Positions 1 to 9,971 of a DNA stretch of 63,790 nt are shown piece after piece. The DNA lies in the NCBI GenBank assembly GCA_026395815.1, contig JAPLXZ010000002.1:1-63790 (forward strand), given 5' to 3'. The translations under genes were made by a program, and so were the position numbers. Position 1 is the stretch's first letter. Every line of letters starts with the position of its first letter. The notes under the pieces are model-generated. The model saw only the letters and a program-made list of their open reading frames with translations. It ran no database searches and was not told the DNA's origin. Source of the DNA: Candidatus Pacearchaeota archaeon. GTDB taxonomy: Archaea; Nanobdellota; Nanobdellia; Pacearchaeales; GW2011-AR1.

Positions 1-2
1 CT

Positions 3-590
3 TGTTTAGACGCTGGTTGTCCTGGAAGAAGCTGTGATGGTACAAAGACAGGAACAGATTGCGAGTGTGTTTCTGATTGTTCTTGTGCTGCTGATACTTG
101 TGTTAATAGCACTTGTTTAGATACTGGATGCATTGGAAGCAATTGTGATGGAACAAAGATTACTGCTCCTTGTTGTGTTTCTGATTGTTCTTGCGCTGCT
201 GATACTTGTGTTGGAAGCACTTGTTCAGATGGGTGCGGGGGAACTTGTAATGGAATAAAGACAGGAATAGGTTGTTGTGTTTCTGATTGTTCTTGTGCTG
301 TTAATACTTGCAGAGGAAGTACTTGTCCTGATGCTGGATGTGTTGGAAGAGGTTGTGATGGAACAAAGATTACTGCTCCTTGTTGTGTTTCTGATTGTTC
401 TTGTGCTGCTGATACTTGTGTTGGAAGCACTTGTTCAGATGGGTGCGGGGGAACTTGTGCAGGAACAAAGATTACTGGTTCTTGTTGTGTTCCAAATTGT
501 TTTTGTGTTGTTTATACTTGTGTTGGTTTTACTTGTCCTAATGGGTGCTGGGGAACTTGTGCAGGAACGAAGAGTTGCGTATGCACTCCT
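3..590 (+). repeat. Tandem ~35-aa Cys-rich coding repeats
   Basis: Recurring 'gtttctgattgttcttgtgctgctgatacttgtgttggaagcacttgttcagatgggtgcgggggaacttgt...ggaacaaag' units, about five copies. Confidence 0.85.
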
Positions 591-1070
591 TCTACTACAA
601 AAATAAAAGACTGCAGTTATTTGAATACTGACTGCAGGAAGTATAATCCTAAAACTATTACTTGCAATTTTTTGGGAGTCTGGAATGATTTGCCTTGTGA
701 TTCTTATTATTATCCACCAAGAGGAAATTCTTGCGAAGGAAATCCAAACAAAGCATGTGACGGCGGTGGAACTGATTGTCCTAAAAATGGTTGTGGAACG
801 TGCCTGGGTTGGAGTGGAACAGGTTGTGGAAGTTGTCCTTTTGGGATGTATTCTTTAGGCCCTATAGGTCCTAATACATGGTACTTTTGTGCTACACCTA
901 AAGATAAAGGGGGTAATGAAATATATGCTGCTCTTGGTTGGAGGATGAATGGAGAAACTCTACCAAAAAGCACTATTTGGGACTGCTCAATGGAACCTTT
1001 ATGCCACAAAGATGGTGCATGTGGCGAGAGTTATAATAGAGATTGGAATATAAAACCTTATTCTTGTTAA
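3..1070 (+). CDS. Cys-rich repeat secreted/surface protein, 5'-truncated by window edge
   Basis: Frame 3 is open from position 3 through the listed ORF 621..1070. Tandem units of the form CCVSDCSCAADTCVGSTCSDGCGGTCxGTK. Listed ORF 277..606 is an out-of-frame reading of the same repeats. Confidence 0.85.
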   Translation, partial: CLDAGCPGRSCDGTKTGTDCECVSDCSCAADTCVNSTCLDTGCIGSNCDGTKITAPCCVSDCSCAADTCVGSTCSDGCGGTCNGIKTGIGCCVSDCSCAVNTCRGSTCPDAGCVGRGCDGTKITAPCCVSDCSCAADTCVGSTCSDGCGGTCAGTKITGSCCVPNCFCVVYTCVGFTCPNGCWGTCAGTKSCVCTPSTTKIKDCSYLNTDCRKYNPKTITCNFLGVWNDLPCDSYYYPPRGNSCEGNPNKACDGGGTDCPKNGCGTCLGWSGTGCGSCPFGMYSLGPIGPNTWYFCATPKDKGGNEIYAALGWRMNGETLPKSTIWDCSMEPLCHKDGACGESYNRDWNIKPYSC

Positions 1071-1103
1071 TTTTATTTTCTTTTTCCTATTTGCATAATT
1101 TCA

Positions 1104-1754
1104 TCAGAATCGTTTCTTATTCTTTGTACTTTCCTTTTTCCTAAGAAACGGCAAAGAAGTCATTATGAAGTATGAAATTGCCGCAAAACCGAAAGCGAAT
1201 AAAAACCACGAGAGATAATAAGGAAGAAAATTCAAGTTTATATTCAGGCAAGTAAACCTAACACAGTTTATGTCTGTTTTGCCTTCTGGAACTAAAAGCA
1301 AAGTCAAGAAAAAAATCAGAACAATCTCTCCGAGGCTCGCTAAAAGAACCTTGTAATTCTTTTTCATTTTCATAAGATAGATTGCAAATATAGACAATGG
1401 AACAGTGTATAGATGCTGCAATGATACAATTTTTTGCAGTAAAGTCTGTGCTGGAAAGTAAAGAGCCAAATCAATCAGAGTATGACCTGCAAAAACCAGA
1501 TAGAGAAAATCAAATGTCCAAAACAAATCAGGAATGAGTAGTATTATCACCTGGCTTAAAATTAGATAAGGATTTCTCTTCAGCAATCCTATTATAATTA
1601 TGAAAAGCGTGATGTAACAAACCCAAAGAAGCAGATAGGATTCTCCTGCAAGAAGAAACTTCATTATTACAAGAACAAATGTCAAGCAGAGGATAGCAGT
1701 AATGATATTTATTATCTTCTCTTTTTTTTCCATAATAATAAAGAGTTTATGCAT
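1104..1754 (-). CDS. Hypothetical polytopic membrane protein
   Basis: Complete ORF with several hydrophobic segments; start may be the internal MEKKEK Met. Confidence 0.6.
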   Translation of the reverse strand: MHKLFIIMEKKEKIINIITAILCLTFVLVIMKFLLAGESYLLLWVCYITLFIIIIGLLKRNPYLILSQVIILLIPDLFWTFDFLYLVFAGHTLIDLALYFPAQTLLQKIVSLQHLYTVPLSIFAIYLMKMKKNYKVLLASLGEIVLIFFLTLLLVPEGKTDINCVRFTCLNINLNFLPYYLSWFLFAFGFAAISYFIMTSLPFLRKKESTKNKKRF

Positions 1755-1862
1755 TTAAAAGTTTTATATTTTTTAAGCTGAAATTTAAAATAAAGATTTG
1801 GATAACTTTAAAAATAATCCTCGCCTTGTTTTATTAAACTAACAAAGTAAAAGAGGGAAAGC

Positions 1863-2426
1863 ATGTCTTTAAAAAAAAGCATCTTAAAAATAAAAAAAAG
1901 AGGATTAAGTCAGATGATTGGCTATGTACTTCTCATAGCTCTTGCTGTTATGATGAGTACTATTGTTTACCAATGGTTGAAGACATATGTTCCAAAAGAT
2001 GCTGTACAATGCCCCGACGGAGTCTCTGTTTTCATAAAAGACATTTCCTATGACTGTACAAATAAAAAAATAAACCTGACTTTGAAGAACAATGGAAAGT
2101 TTAGCATTGCAGGGTATTTCATTCATGCTACCAACAATTCAGCGCAAAAAATTGCAACAATAGATCTTTCCCCTAATATTCTTTCCTCTAATCTTGAAAA
2201 TGAAGGCAATGTCTCTGAAGGTTCTGTTGTATATTCTTATATTGACAATAATTTCTGGCCTCAAGACGGGGATGATTTAAGGAGCAGCACATTTAATGTC
2301 TCTAGTTATGGAACTATTTACAAAGTTGATATAATTCCTGTAAGATACCAAGAATATAACAACAGACAGAGGCTTGTAAGCTGCGGCCAATCAAGAATCA
2401 TAGAAGAAATATCCTGCGATAGATAG
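1863..2426 (+). CDS. Archaeal type IV pilin-like protein
   Basis: N-term KKRGLSQMIGYVLLIALAVMMSTIVYQWLK: basic residues, class III-type cleavage context, hydrophobic helix. Confidence 0.8.
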   Translation: MSLKKSILKIKKRGLSQMIGYVLLIALAVMMSTIVYQWLKTYVPKDAVQCPDGVSVFIKDISYDCTNKKINLTLKNNGKFSIAGYFIHATNNSAQKIATIDLSPNILSSNLENEGNVSEGSVVYSYIDNNFWPQDGDDLRSSTFNVSSYGTIYKVDIIPVRYQEYNNRQRLVSCGQSRIIEEISCDR

Positions 2427-2458
2427 TGAATAATAATAAAAGAATTTAAAAACAATAA

Positions 2459-2962
2459 ATGTTTAATACTAAATATAAAATGAGGAAGCATAAAGTAAAA
2501 AAGAGGGCTCTTTCGCCGGTCGTTACCACTGTTCTATTGATAGCTCTTGTAGTTGTCATTGCACTTATAATTTTCTTATGGTTTAAGGGAATGGTTCAGG
2601 AAGGAGTTATAAAATTCGGGAAGAACATAAAGCTTGTTTGCGACGACGTTCAATTTGAAGCAAGCTGTTCTGGAGGGATTCTTAGTGTTCTAAACAGCGG
2701 AAATGTTCCTATATTCAGGATTAAGTTAAAGATTGAAGGTACTGGTGGAAGTTATGAAACAAAAGACATAACTGAAACAAGCGCTTCAAGCAGCTGGCCA
2801 AGCAATGGATTGAACCAGGGAGGAACTTTTTCAGGAGATATATCATCTGAAACTTCAGGCGCTACAAAGCTGATTGTATTGCCTATGCTTATGGGAACAT
2901 CAAACAGCGGGCATAAAACTTTCATGTGTGAGGGACAATATGGTGAAGAAGTTTATTTATAA
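2459..2962 (+). CDS. Archaeal type IV pilin-like protein
   Basis: N-term KKRALSPVVTTVLLIALVVVIALIIFLWFKG. Confidence 0.82.
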   Translation: MFNTKYKMRKHKVKKRALSPVVTTVLLIALVVVIALIIFLWFKGMVQEGVIKFGKNIKLVCDDVQFEASCSGGILSVLNSGNVPIFRIKLKIEGTGGSYETKDITETSASSSWPSNGLNQGGTFSGDISSETSGATKLIVLPMLMGTSNSGHKTFMCEGQYGEEVYL

Positions 2963-3461
2963 AAAAGGGCTTTCTACAATCGTGACTACACTAATTTTAA
3001 TTGTAATCTCAATGAGCGCAATTGCTCTTATCTGGACAGTCGTAAACAATATGATTCATACTACGACTGAGCAAACAGAAGCGTGTTTTGGAAGTTATGA
3101 CAAGGTAAAATTAAATGCGATATATACTTGCTATGAGCAGATAGACTCTCTTAATTATAGGGTTAGATTTTCATTGTCAATTGGAGATGCTACCATCGAC
3201 AAAGTTGTCATAGGAATAGCCTCACAAGGAGCTATAAAAAGTTATAAGTTAAACAACACATTGCAAACTTTCCCTGACTTGCAGTATTATCCTTCAGGAA
3301 CTCAAGTAAAATTGCCTGACAAAAATGCAGGACTTACTTATGTAGCGTCAGGCTTTGCTTCTAAGCCCGATTTAATTCAAATAGCACCTGTTATAAGCGA
3401 AAAGCAATGCGAGATATCAGATTCTCTGACAGAGATTGAGAATTGCGCTGGGCTTATTTAA
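2940..3461 (+). CDS. Archaeal type IV pilin-like protein
   Basis: In-frame ATG at 2940 inside listed ORF 2874..3461; MVKKFIYKKGLSTIVTTLILIVISMSAIALIW; overlaps the preceding stop. Confidence 0.78.
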   Translation: MVKKFIYKKGLSTIVTTLILIVISMSAIALIWTVVNNMIHTTTEQTEACFGSYDKVKLNAIYTCYEQIDSLNYRVRFSLSIGDATIDKVVIGIASQGAIKSYKLNNTLQTFPDLQYYPSGTQVKLPDKNAGLTYVASGFASKPDLIQIAPVISEKQCEISDSLTEIENCAGLI

Positions 3462-3557
3462 TTCTCTGTTTTAATGATATATCTTCTTGAATTTCTAAAG
3501 AATAGTGTATTTTTTTAAGAACATTAATTATTTAAATTAAGTTTTACTTGAAAGTCT

Positions 3558-4082
3558 ATGAAAAGAGGACAAGTTTGGGTAGAAACAGTAATTTACACTC
3601 TGTTGGCTTTCATAATGATTGGTTTGGTAGTGTCGTATGTAAAACCTAAAGTAGAGGAGATGCAAGACAAGACAATCATAGAGCAATCATCAGAGATGAT
3701 GAAAGAAATTGATTCTACCATTTTATCAATGAGTGGTGCTGGCAATCAGAGAATCTTTGAGATAAGAATAAAGGAAGGGCAAATGAAAGTCGATGGGGTT
3801 AATGAACTTCTTATATTTGAAACAGACAGCAAATACATGTATACAGAACCTGGAAAAAAGATAGAAGACGGAAATATTGTAGTCTATACTGAGAAAAAAG
3901 GCTCTGCCTATGCAATAAACTTAACACTGGATTATAGTGGAGGATATAATATAACATTTGAAGGAAGAGATGAAAAGAAAACAGTAAGCAGGTCTTCAAA
4001 TTCCTACAAATTATCAGTTTTGAATAAGGGAACAGACCCAAGCAATTTAAACAGAGTAATCTTGGATTTTTCTCTTGATTAA
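3558..4082 (+). CDS. Pilin-like / pilus locus membrane-anchored protein
   Basis: MKRGQVWVETVIYTLLAFIMIGLVVSYVKPKVEEMQ N-terminal hydrophobic helix; cluster context. Confidence 0.65.
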   Translation: MKRGQVWVETVIYTLLAFIMIGLVVSYVKPKVEEMQDKTIIEQSSEMMKEIDSTILSMSGAGNQRIFEIRIKEGQMKVDGVNELLIFETDSKYMYTEPGKKIEDGNIVVYTEKKGSAYAINLTLDYSGGYNITFEGRDEKKTVSRSSNSYKLSVLNKGTDPSNLNRVILDFSLD

Positions 4083-4158
4083 AAATAAATAAATTTTCAA
4101 ATCCTCGTTTGTGATGGAATAATTAAAGCAAACTCAGGAAAACTTAAAAAATTAGAAT

Positions 4159-5706
4159 ATGAACGAATTAATACAAACCTATAAGCCAGTTCAGATTGAC
4201 TTTTATCCGCAAATTCCTCCTCTTGAAAAAGTAAAAGACAAAACAAAAATCGACGTCAGATACTGCCTTATAGCGCCATTTGCATACGTGCATATTTATT
4301 GGAATGAAAAAAAATACGAGCTTGTTTATGAGATTGAAGAGCCGATATTAAACATAGAAGAAGAAGGCTACAGGGAAAAATTAAGTTCTGCCATGAGGGA
4401 TTTAATAAACATAGAACAAGTTATAGATAAAACGAAAGATGCGCTTCTTGACTACATTGACAGAAGATTCAAGCTATTAGCAGTTGAATTTGATATGGAT
4501 ATTCCTTATGATTCTTACAAGAAAATATTTTATTATCTGTGCAGGGATTTCATGGGAATTAACGAGATTGAACCGATACTGAAAGATTATTATGTAGAGG
4601 ATATTGAATGCAATGGCTCAAATGCCCCTGTTTATATTATTCACAGGATTTATAGAAATATAAGGACAAATTTGAGTTTTAATAATGTTGATAAACTGGA
4701 AAGCTTGGTTGAAAAACTTGCTCAAAGATGCGGAAGATACATTTCTTATGCAGATCCTATACTTGACGGAACCTTGCCTGACGGAAGCAGAGTCAATGCA
4801 ACTTACACAAAAGACATCACTAGCAGAGGCCCTACTTTCACAATAAGAAAATTCACAAAGACACCCTGGACTCCTATACAATTAATCTCATTCTGGACTT
4901 TAAGCCCTGAAATGCTGGCATATCTTTGGATACTTGTTCAATACAAGATGAATATACTGATAACAGGAGGAACTGCTGCAGGAAAAACCACTCTACTGAA
5001 TGCTATCGCATTTTTCATTCCTCCAGAAGCAAGAGTAGTAAGCATTGAAGATACAAGAGAATTAAATCTTCCCAGAGAAAACTGGCTTCCGAGTGTTGTA
5101 AGAAGCGCAACAGGAGGAGGTAAGGAAAATGAGATAAGCCTTTTTACTTTGTTAAGAAGCTCTTTCAGACAAAACCCTGATTATGTAATTGTAGGAGAAG
5201 TAAGAGGTAAAGAGGCTTTCGTATTGTTCCAGGGAATGGCTTCAGGACACGCTTCAATAAGCACTATGCACGCAGATTCTGTTGACACTTTAGTAAAAAG
5301 ACTTGAAACTCCTCCTATAGAACTTTCTCCTACACTCATTAATGTTTTAGACTGCGTATGCATCATGACTCATGCAATTGTAAACAAGCAGGAGACAAGA
5401 AAATTAAGGGAGATAGTTGAGATAGTAAATGTTGACGCTGAAGGAATAGCAACAACAAACACTCCTTTTGCATGGAATCCTGCTGATGACAAATTCTATT
5501 TCAAAAAAAACAGCAGAATTTTTGAAAAGATATCAAAGAGATACGGCGTGGATTTAAGCGAGATTGAATTGGAGTTCAGAAGAAGAGTCCAATTAATTTA
5601 CAAGCTGTACCAACAAAAAATTTTCAAGTTTGATGAGATTCAGGAGATAATAGTCAGGTATTACAAAAGGCCAGCAGAAGTTCTTAGAGAGTTTAAAATA
5701 GAATAA
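4159..5706 (+). CDS. Type II/IV secretion system (pilus assembly) ATPase
   Basis: Walker A GGTAAGKTTLLNA; VVSIEDTREL; PDYVIVGEVRGKEAFVLFQGMASGHASISTMHAD. Confidence 0.93.
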   Translation: MNELIQTYKPVQIDFYPQIPPLEKVKDKTKIDVRYCLIAPFAYVHIYWNEKKYELVYEIEEPILNIEEEGYREKLSSAMRDLINIEQVIDKTKDALLDYIDRRFKLLAVEFDMDIPYDSYKKIFYYLCRDFMGINEIEPILKDYYVEDIECNGSNAPVYIIHRIYRNIRTNLSFNNVDKLESLVEKLAQRCGRYISYADPILDGTLPDGSRVNATYTKDITSRGPTFTIRKFTKTPWTPIQLISFWTLSPEMLAYLWILVQYKMNILITGGTAAGKTTLLNAIAFFIPPEARVVSIEDTRELNLPRENWLPSVVRSATGGGKENEISLFTLLRSSFRQNPDYVIVGEVRGKEAFVLFQGMASGHASISTMHADSVDTLVKRLETPPIELSPTLINVLDCVCIMTHAIVNKQETRKLREIVEIVNVDAEGIATTNTPFAWNPADDKFYFKKNSRIFEKISKRYGVDLSEIELEFRRRVQLIYKLYQQKIFKFDEIQEIIVRYYKRPAEVLREFKIE

Positions 5707-5744
5707 CTCGAAACGTTTAATAATATAAAAACATTCTTTGAATC

Positions 5745-5909
5745 ATGAAAGAGGAAGATATCTTATTTCTGAATCAGCTCGCTTTATCACTTGAACAGGC
5801 CGAGATGAATCTGGAAGAATCATACAAAAAAAAAGACTATACTAATTTTAACAAATCAAAAAAAATCATGCTTAAGATACAAAAACAAATCTCTGAAATG
5901 CTAAAATAA
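5745..5909 (+). CDS. Small 54-aa protein between pilus ATPase and platform gene
   Basis: Read directly: MKEEDILFLNQLALSLEQAEMNLEESYKKKDYTNFNKSKKIMLKIQKQISEMLK*; ends 2 nt before the next ORF; below the 60-aa cutoff of the ORF track. Confidence 0.6.
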   Translation: MKEEDILFLNQLALSLEQAEMNLEESYKKKDYTNFNKSKKIMLKIQKQISEMLK

Positions 5910-5911
5910 CC

Positions 5912-7297
5912 ATGGACATATCTGAACATCTAATAAAAATAAGAGAAATTGCATTGATGGAAAAAAGAACAATGAAGGAGTTTAGCTCATTGCTTCGTTC
6001 TTTATTAGAAATAAAAGATAATGAAGAAAAATCGATGATTAAGCAGCAGGGCATTATACTAAAAAATTTGTTGAGAAAGACAAATAATGAGCTTTTGGAA
6101 TTGCTGAATGAGATTAGTTTTACAAAGCCATGGGAAAACCAAGTTAAAGATCAGGAAACTACTCCTGCTCCAGAAGAAGATAAACCTTTGGAGATGCAAG
6201 AAGAAACACCAGAGGCAACTTCCCTTAAAAAACCGAGTTTGCTTAATAAGATTTTTGATAAAATTGGCCTGTCTTCTTTAAGAAAAAAGTCAGATTTTGA
6301 AAAGACATTGAATAGCTCCCAGCTTGAACAAGACACTATAAAGCGATTAACAAGAGGGGATGAAAAAATAATTATGAAAAAAGAAGAAAAACCAAGCATA
6401 TACTCTAAATTAGCAAATCGGTATTTTTTAGATTATTCAAAATCCCTTATAAAAGAAAAAAGATTTCTGAATTTGGAAAAAGACCTCATAAAATCTAATT
6501 TAGTTTACACCCCTGCAGGATATCTTTCAATACTCGTGCTTACTGTGGCTATATCTATTATTATAGCAGTGTTCCTCTTTATATTTCTCTTATTTTTTGA
6601 TATAAGCTCTACCTTTCCTCTTATAACACTTGCAAAGGGGAACATGGGAATAAAATTCTTGAAAATATTCTGGATTTTAATCGTTATTCCAGCAGGAACT
6701 TTTTTATTCATGTATCTTTTCCCTTCATTTGAGACAAAATCAGTTGAAAGCAAGATAAACCAGGAATTGCCTTTTGCAACAATACACATGTCTTCTATTT
6801 CCGGCTCTATGATTGAACCAAGCAAAATTTTCAGCATAATCATGACAACTAAAGAATATCCTTATCTTGAAAGAGAATTCATCAAGCTTCTCAACGAGAT
6901 TAACATTTATGGCTTTGATTTTGTTACTGCATTGAAGAATGTCGCAAAAAACAGCCCAAGCCAAAAACTCGCTGATCTTTTCAATGGATTAGCAACAACA
7001 ATAAATACAGGGGGAAATTTAGCTGAATTTTTCGAAAAAAGATCAAACAGCCTTCTTTTTGAATACAGATTAGACATAGAAAAACAAACAAAAGCAGCTG
7101 AAACTTTCATGGACATATACATAAGCGTTGTTATTGCTGCGCCTATGATTTTAATGCTCCTGCTTATGATGATGAAGATAAGCGGGCTTGGCATGTCTCT
7201 CAGCACTTCAATGATTACTATCTTAATGATTGTAGGAGTCTCGTTTATAAATTTGTTATTCCTTGTCTTTTTACACTTAAAAAATCCATCAAAATAA
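5912..7297 (+). CDS. Type II secretion system F / TadC-FlaJ-like platform protein
   Basis: Downstream of ATPase; multi-TM C-terminal half with T2SSF-like helical region (ATIHMSSISGSMIEPSKIF...GGNLAEFFEKRS). Confidence 0.8.
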   Translation: MDISEHLIKIREIALMEKRTMKEFSSLLRSLLEIKDNEEKSMIKQQGIILKNLLRKTNNELLELLNEISFTKPWENQVKDQETTPAPEEDKPLEMQEETPEATSLKKPSLLNKIFDKIGLSSLRKKSDFEKTLNSSQLEQDTIKRLTRGDEKIIMKKEEKPSIYSKLANRYFLDYSKSLIKEKRFLNLEKDLIKSNLVYTPAGYLSILVLTVAISIIIAVFLFIFLLFFDISSTFPLITLAKGNMGIKFLKIFWILIVIPAGTFLFMYLFPSFETKSVESKINQELPFATIHMSSISGSMIEPSKIFSIIMTTKEYPYLEREFIKLLNEINIYGFDFVTALKNVAKNSPSQKLADLFNGLATTINTGGNLAEFFEKRSNSLLFEYRLDIEKQTKAAETFMDIYISVVIAAPMILMLLLMMMKISGLGMSLSTSMITILMIVGVSFINLLFLVFLHLKNPSK

Positions 7298-7363
7298 ATA
7301 TGAAAAAAACATGAAAACAAAGATAATCAAGATAAAGATTCAAAAAATAAAAAAGAGGAAAAC

Positions 7364-8203
7364 ATGGGACTAAAAAAAGTTCATTGGATGATTATTGGAT
7401 TAGGAGTTCTAGTCATAGGTTTGTCAACTATATTCCTCAAAACAGAATTTTTCTTTTTTATAGTTGGATTTGGCGTTCTGATTATAGTTTCGCCTTTTGT
7501 CTACAATTTGATAAACGAAAATAAAGTTTCCGCTCAAAAAGAAGAGATGTTCTTGGAATTTGCAAGGAATCTTGTTGAAAGCGTAAATACAGGAACTCCA
7601 ATAAGCAAAACCATAGTCAACATGAAGAAAAAGCCGTTTGGAGTTTTAAGCCCTCATGTTGAAAAATTAGCAAATCAAATTACAATGGGAATTCCATTAG
7701 GCACTGCCCTTCAGGTATTTGCAAGAGATTTGGACAACAGAACAATATCAAGGGCTTTGACTCTTATTGGCCAGGCAGAAAAAGCAGGTGGGAACATCGG
7801 AGAGATATTGGAAGCAGTTGCAAGAGCAGTATCAATGGTTGACAAACTGAAGAAAGAAAGAAATGCGTCAATCTCCACTCTTGTTGTCCAAGGCTATATT
7901 ATTTTCTTTGTATTCATGATAATCATCTTAGTAATGCAGTTTTATATAATCCCAATGATTTCTGGAATTGCAAATATTGAGTCGCTTGGAGAAATAGCCA
8001 CGCCAAGCATAGGAGAAACTACAGGAGTAGAATTCTCCTCTGCTTTCTTATACATGCTTTTAATCCAAGGATTTTTTAGCGGTTTGGCAATAGGCAAGCT
8101 TGCAGGAGGAAACATAAAATACGGAATAAAACATTCTTTTTCCCTAATGATCCTTTCATTTGTAATATCTGCAGTTGCAAATTTAATTTTGAGCAAAGGA
8201 TAA
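7364..8203 (+). CDS. Type II secretion system F domain platform protein (second copy)
   Basis: ARNLVESVNTGTPISKTI...LIGQAEKAGGNIGEILEAVARAV; TM segments. Confidence 0.82.
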   Translation: MGLKKVHWMIIGLGVLVIGLSTIFLKTEFFFFIVGFGVLIIVSPFVYNLINENKVSAQKEEMFLEFARNLVESVNTGTPISKTIVNMKKKPFGVLSPHVEKLANQITMGIPLGTALQVFARDLDNRTISRALTLIGQAEKAGGNIGEILEAVARAVSMVDKLKKERNASISTLVVQGYIIFFVFMIIILVMQFYIIPMISGIANIESLGEIATPSIGETTGVEFSSAFLYMLLIQGFFSGLAIGKLAGGNIKYGIKHSFSLMILSFVISAVANLILSKG

Positions 8204-8242
8204 TATCAATAAAAATATAAACACAAAAAATTTTATTAGAAT

Positions 8243-8983
8243 ATGAAAAATAAAAGAGGTTCACATGTTGGAATAATCCTGTCTTTTGTTATTTTTGTAA
8301 CCTTTCTTGTTTTTTTGTATGTAGTTGTTCAGCCTGCATTAAGCGGACTTGAGAACAAGAGGATTTTTCTTGACTATTTAAAGATGAAACTGATAGAAAA
8401 CGCTTCTGAAAACTTCACAATTGCAAGCGTGAATATAGTTTCAATAAAAAATCCTACTGCTAGTTTTTGCATCAAATTTGAAGATTTGACAGAAAAAATT
8501 GTGGAAATCAAAGATTCAAGGCTTGTAGTAAAGGATGAAAATAGAGCTGTTATTCCTTTTTATGTTTCAACTTCAAAAAAAGAATTGGAGGTAACAAGGA
8601 ATAGTGTGAATCATTTATTTTTCAGAATATTTGACTCTCCAACATTTAAGATTGGAACAGGAGCAACAACCCCTTCTTGCAGACAAGTAAAAAAAGACGA
8701 ATATATTATTGGCTTGGTTACAACAGACACGTACATATTCAACACAAGCATACTTGAGATAAAAACTGCTTATGAAACAGATTATGAAAAACTGAAGCGC
8801 TATTTCAAGATTCCAGCTGGAAGGGATTTTGGTTTTAGCTTCACAGACAATACAGGAACAAAAGTTTTTGATGTAGGAGAAGGAGTCCAATTAACGAGTA
8901 TTTTTGCAGAAGAAATTCCAATCCAGTATGTTGACGAAAAAGCGAATATACTGCCTGGGTTTATAAATATAAAAGTATGGTAA
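8243..8983 (+). CDS. Pilus-locus protein with N-terminal TM, unknown
   Basis: MKNKRGSHVGIILSFVIFVTFLVFLYVVVQPAL; same-strand cluster. Confidence 0.6.
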   Translation: MKNKRGSHVGIILSFVIFVTFLVFLYVVVQPALSGLENKRIFLDYLKMKLIENASENFTIASVNIVSIKNPTASFCIKFEDLTEKIVEIKDSRLVVKDENRAVIPFYVSTSKKELEVTRNSVNHLFFRIFDSPTFKIGTGATTPSCRQVKKDEYIIGLVTTDTYIFNTSILEIKTAYETDYEKLKRYFKIPAGRDFGFSFTDNTGTKVFDVGEGVQLTSIFAEEIPIQYVDEKANILPGFINIKVW

Positions 8984-9059
8984 AAAAATTTAGCAAAATT
9001 AAATTAAGAAATTCAAAAATGATAGATAGGTTCATAAAAAAACAGGAAGTTTTTAAGAA

Positions 9060-9497
9060 ATGAGAGACAAAAAAGGATGGATAAGAATTGTAGAAGCGTT
9101 TGTTTCAATATTGCTGATTACTGGTGTGGTATTAGTAGTCTTAAACAAAGGTTACATTGTAAAAGAGGACATTTCAGAAAGAGTCTATCAGGCAGAATTG
9201 TCAATTCTAAGAGGAATACAAACAAATGATGAATTGAGAGTAGAGATAATACAGGCTGGAGAGCCCCTTCCAATAGAATGGGAAGAGTTTGAAGCAAAAG
9301 TTCCTAATCTTAAAGCAGAAATAATCAGCAGAACACCAAATTATTTAAGTTGCATTGGAAAAATATGCAAAATGAATGAGATATGTACATTGGAAGAAAA
9401 CAAGAACCAGGATGTTTTTGTTCAATCAGTCACTATTGCAGCGACATTAGAAGAAGTAAAGTATAGGCAATTAAAATTATTTTGCTGGGAAAAATAA
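9060..9497 (+). CDS. Pilus-locus protein with N-terminal TM, unknown
   Basis: MRDKKGWIRIVEAFVSILLITGVVLVVLNKGYIV; same-strand cluster. Confidence 0.6.
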   Translation: MRDKKGWIRIVEAFVSILLITGVVLVVLNKGYIVKEDISERVYQAELSILRGIQTNDELRVEIIQAGEPLPIEWEEFEAKVPNLKAEIISRTPNYLSCIGKICKMNEICTLEENKNQDVFVQSVTIAATLEEVKYRQLKLFCWEK

Positions 9498-9521
9498 CCT
9501 TAGAATATTTTTATTTTTAAC

Positions 9522-9932
9522 ATGGAAAAATTTAAGTTTCTTGAGCATACTGCAGACATAAAATTTAAGGTATTTGGAAAAACTGTAGAAGATATTTTTA
9601 AAAATTCTGCATTAGCATTAAGAGAAGCAATTTGTGATAAGATTAAAGTCAAGCTGAAAAAGGAAAAGACAATCAAAGTTGGGGGGCAGGATTACGAATC
9701 TTTGCTCTACAAATTCCTTGAGGAAATTTTATATTTGCTTGATGCAGAAGATTTTCTTATTGGAAAAGTCAAGGAGATTAAAATAAATGGCTTTAAACTA
9801 AACGCTGTTCTTATAGGAGACAAGGCTTCAAATTACAAATTCACTAACAGTGTGAAGGCAATAACATACAATGATATGTTCTTAAAAAGAGAGAAAGGCG
9901 ATTGGATTGCTGAATTTGTTTTAGATGTTTGA
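9522..9932 (+). CDS. Archease
   Basis: MEKFKFLEHTADIKFKVFGKTVEDIFKNSALALREAICD... matches the archease family pattern; rtcB nearby. Confidence 0.92.
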   Translation: MEKFKFLEHTADIKFKVFGKTVEDIFKNSALALREAICDKIKVKLKKEKTIKVGGQDYESLLYKFLEEILYLLDAEDFLIGKVKEIKINGFKLNAVLIGDKASNYKFTNSVKAITYNDMFLKREKGDWIAEFVLDV

Positions 9933-9971
9933 TTATTCTGTTAATTACTAAAATGTTAATTGATTAAGAAA

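Noticed and set aside
3-590. CRISPR array
   Set aside because: Repeats are in-frame protein-coding units without unique spacers; no cas genes seen in the window.
277-606. ORF of 109 aa rich in Leu/Val
   Set aside because: Frame-shifted reading of Cys-repeat DNA; the continuous frame 3 ORF explains the region.
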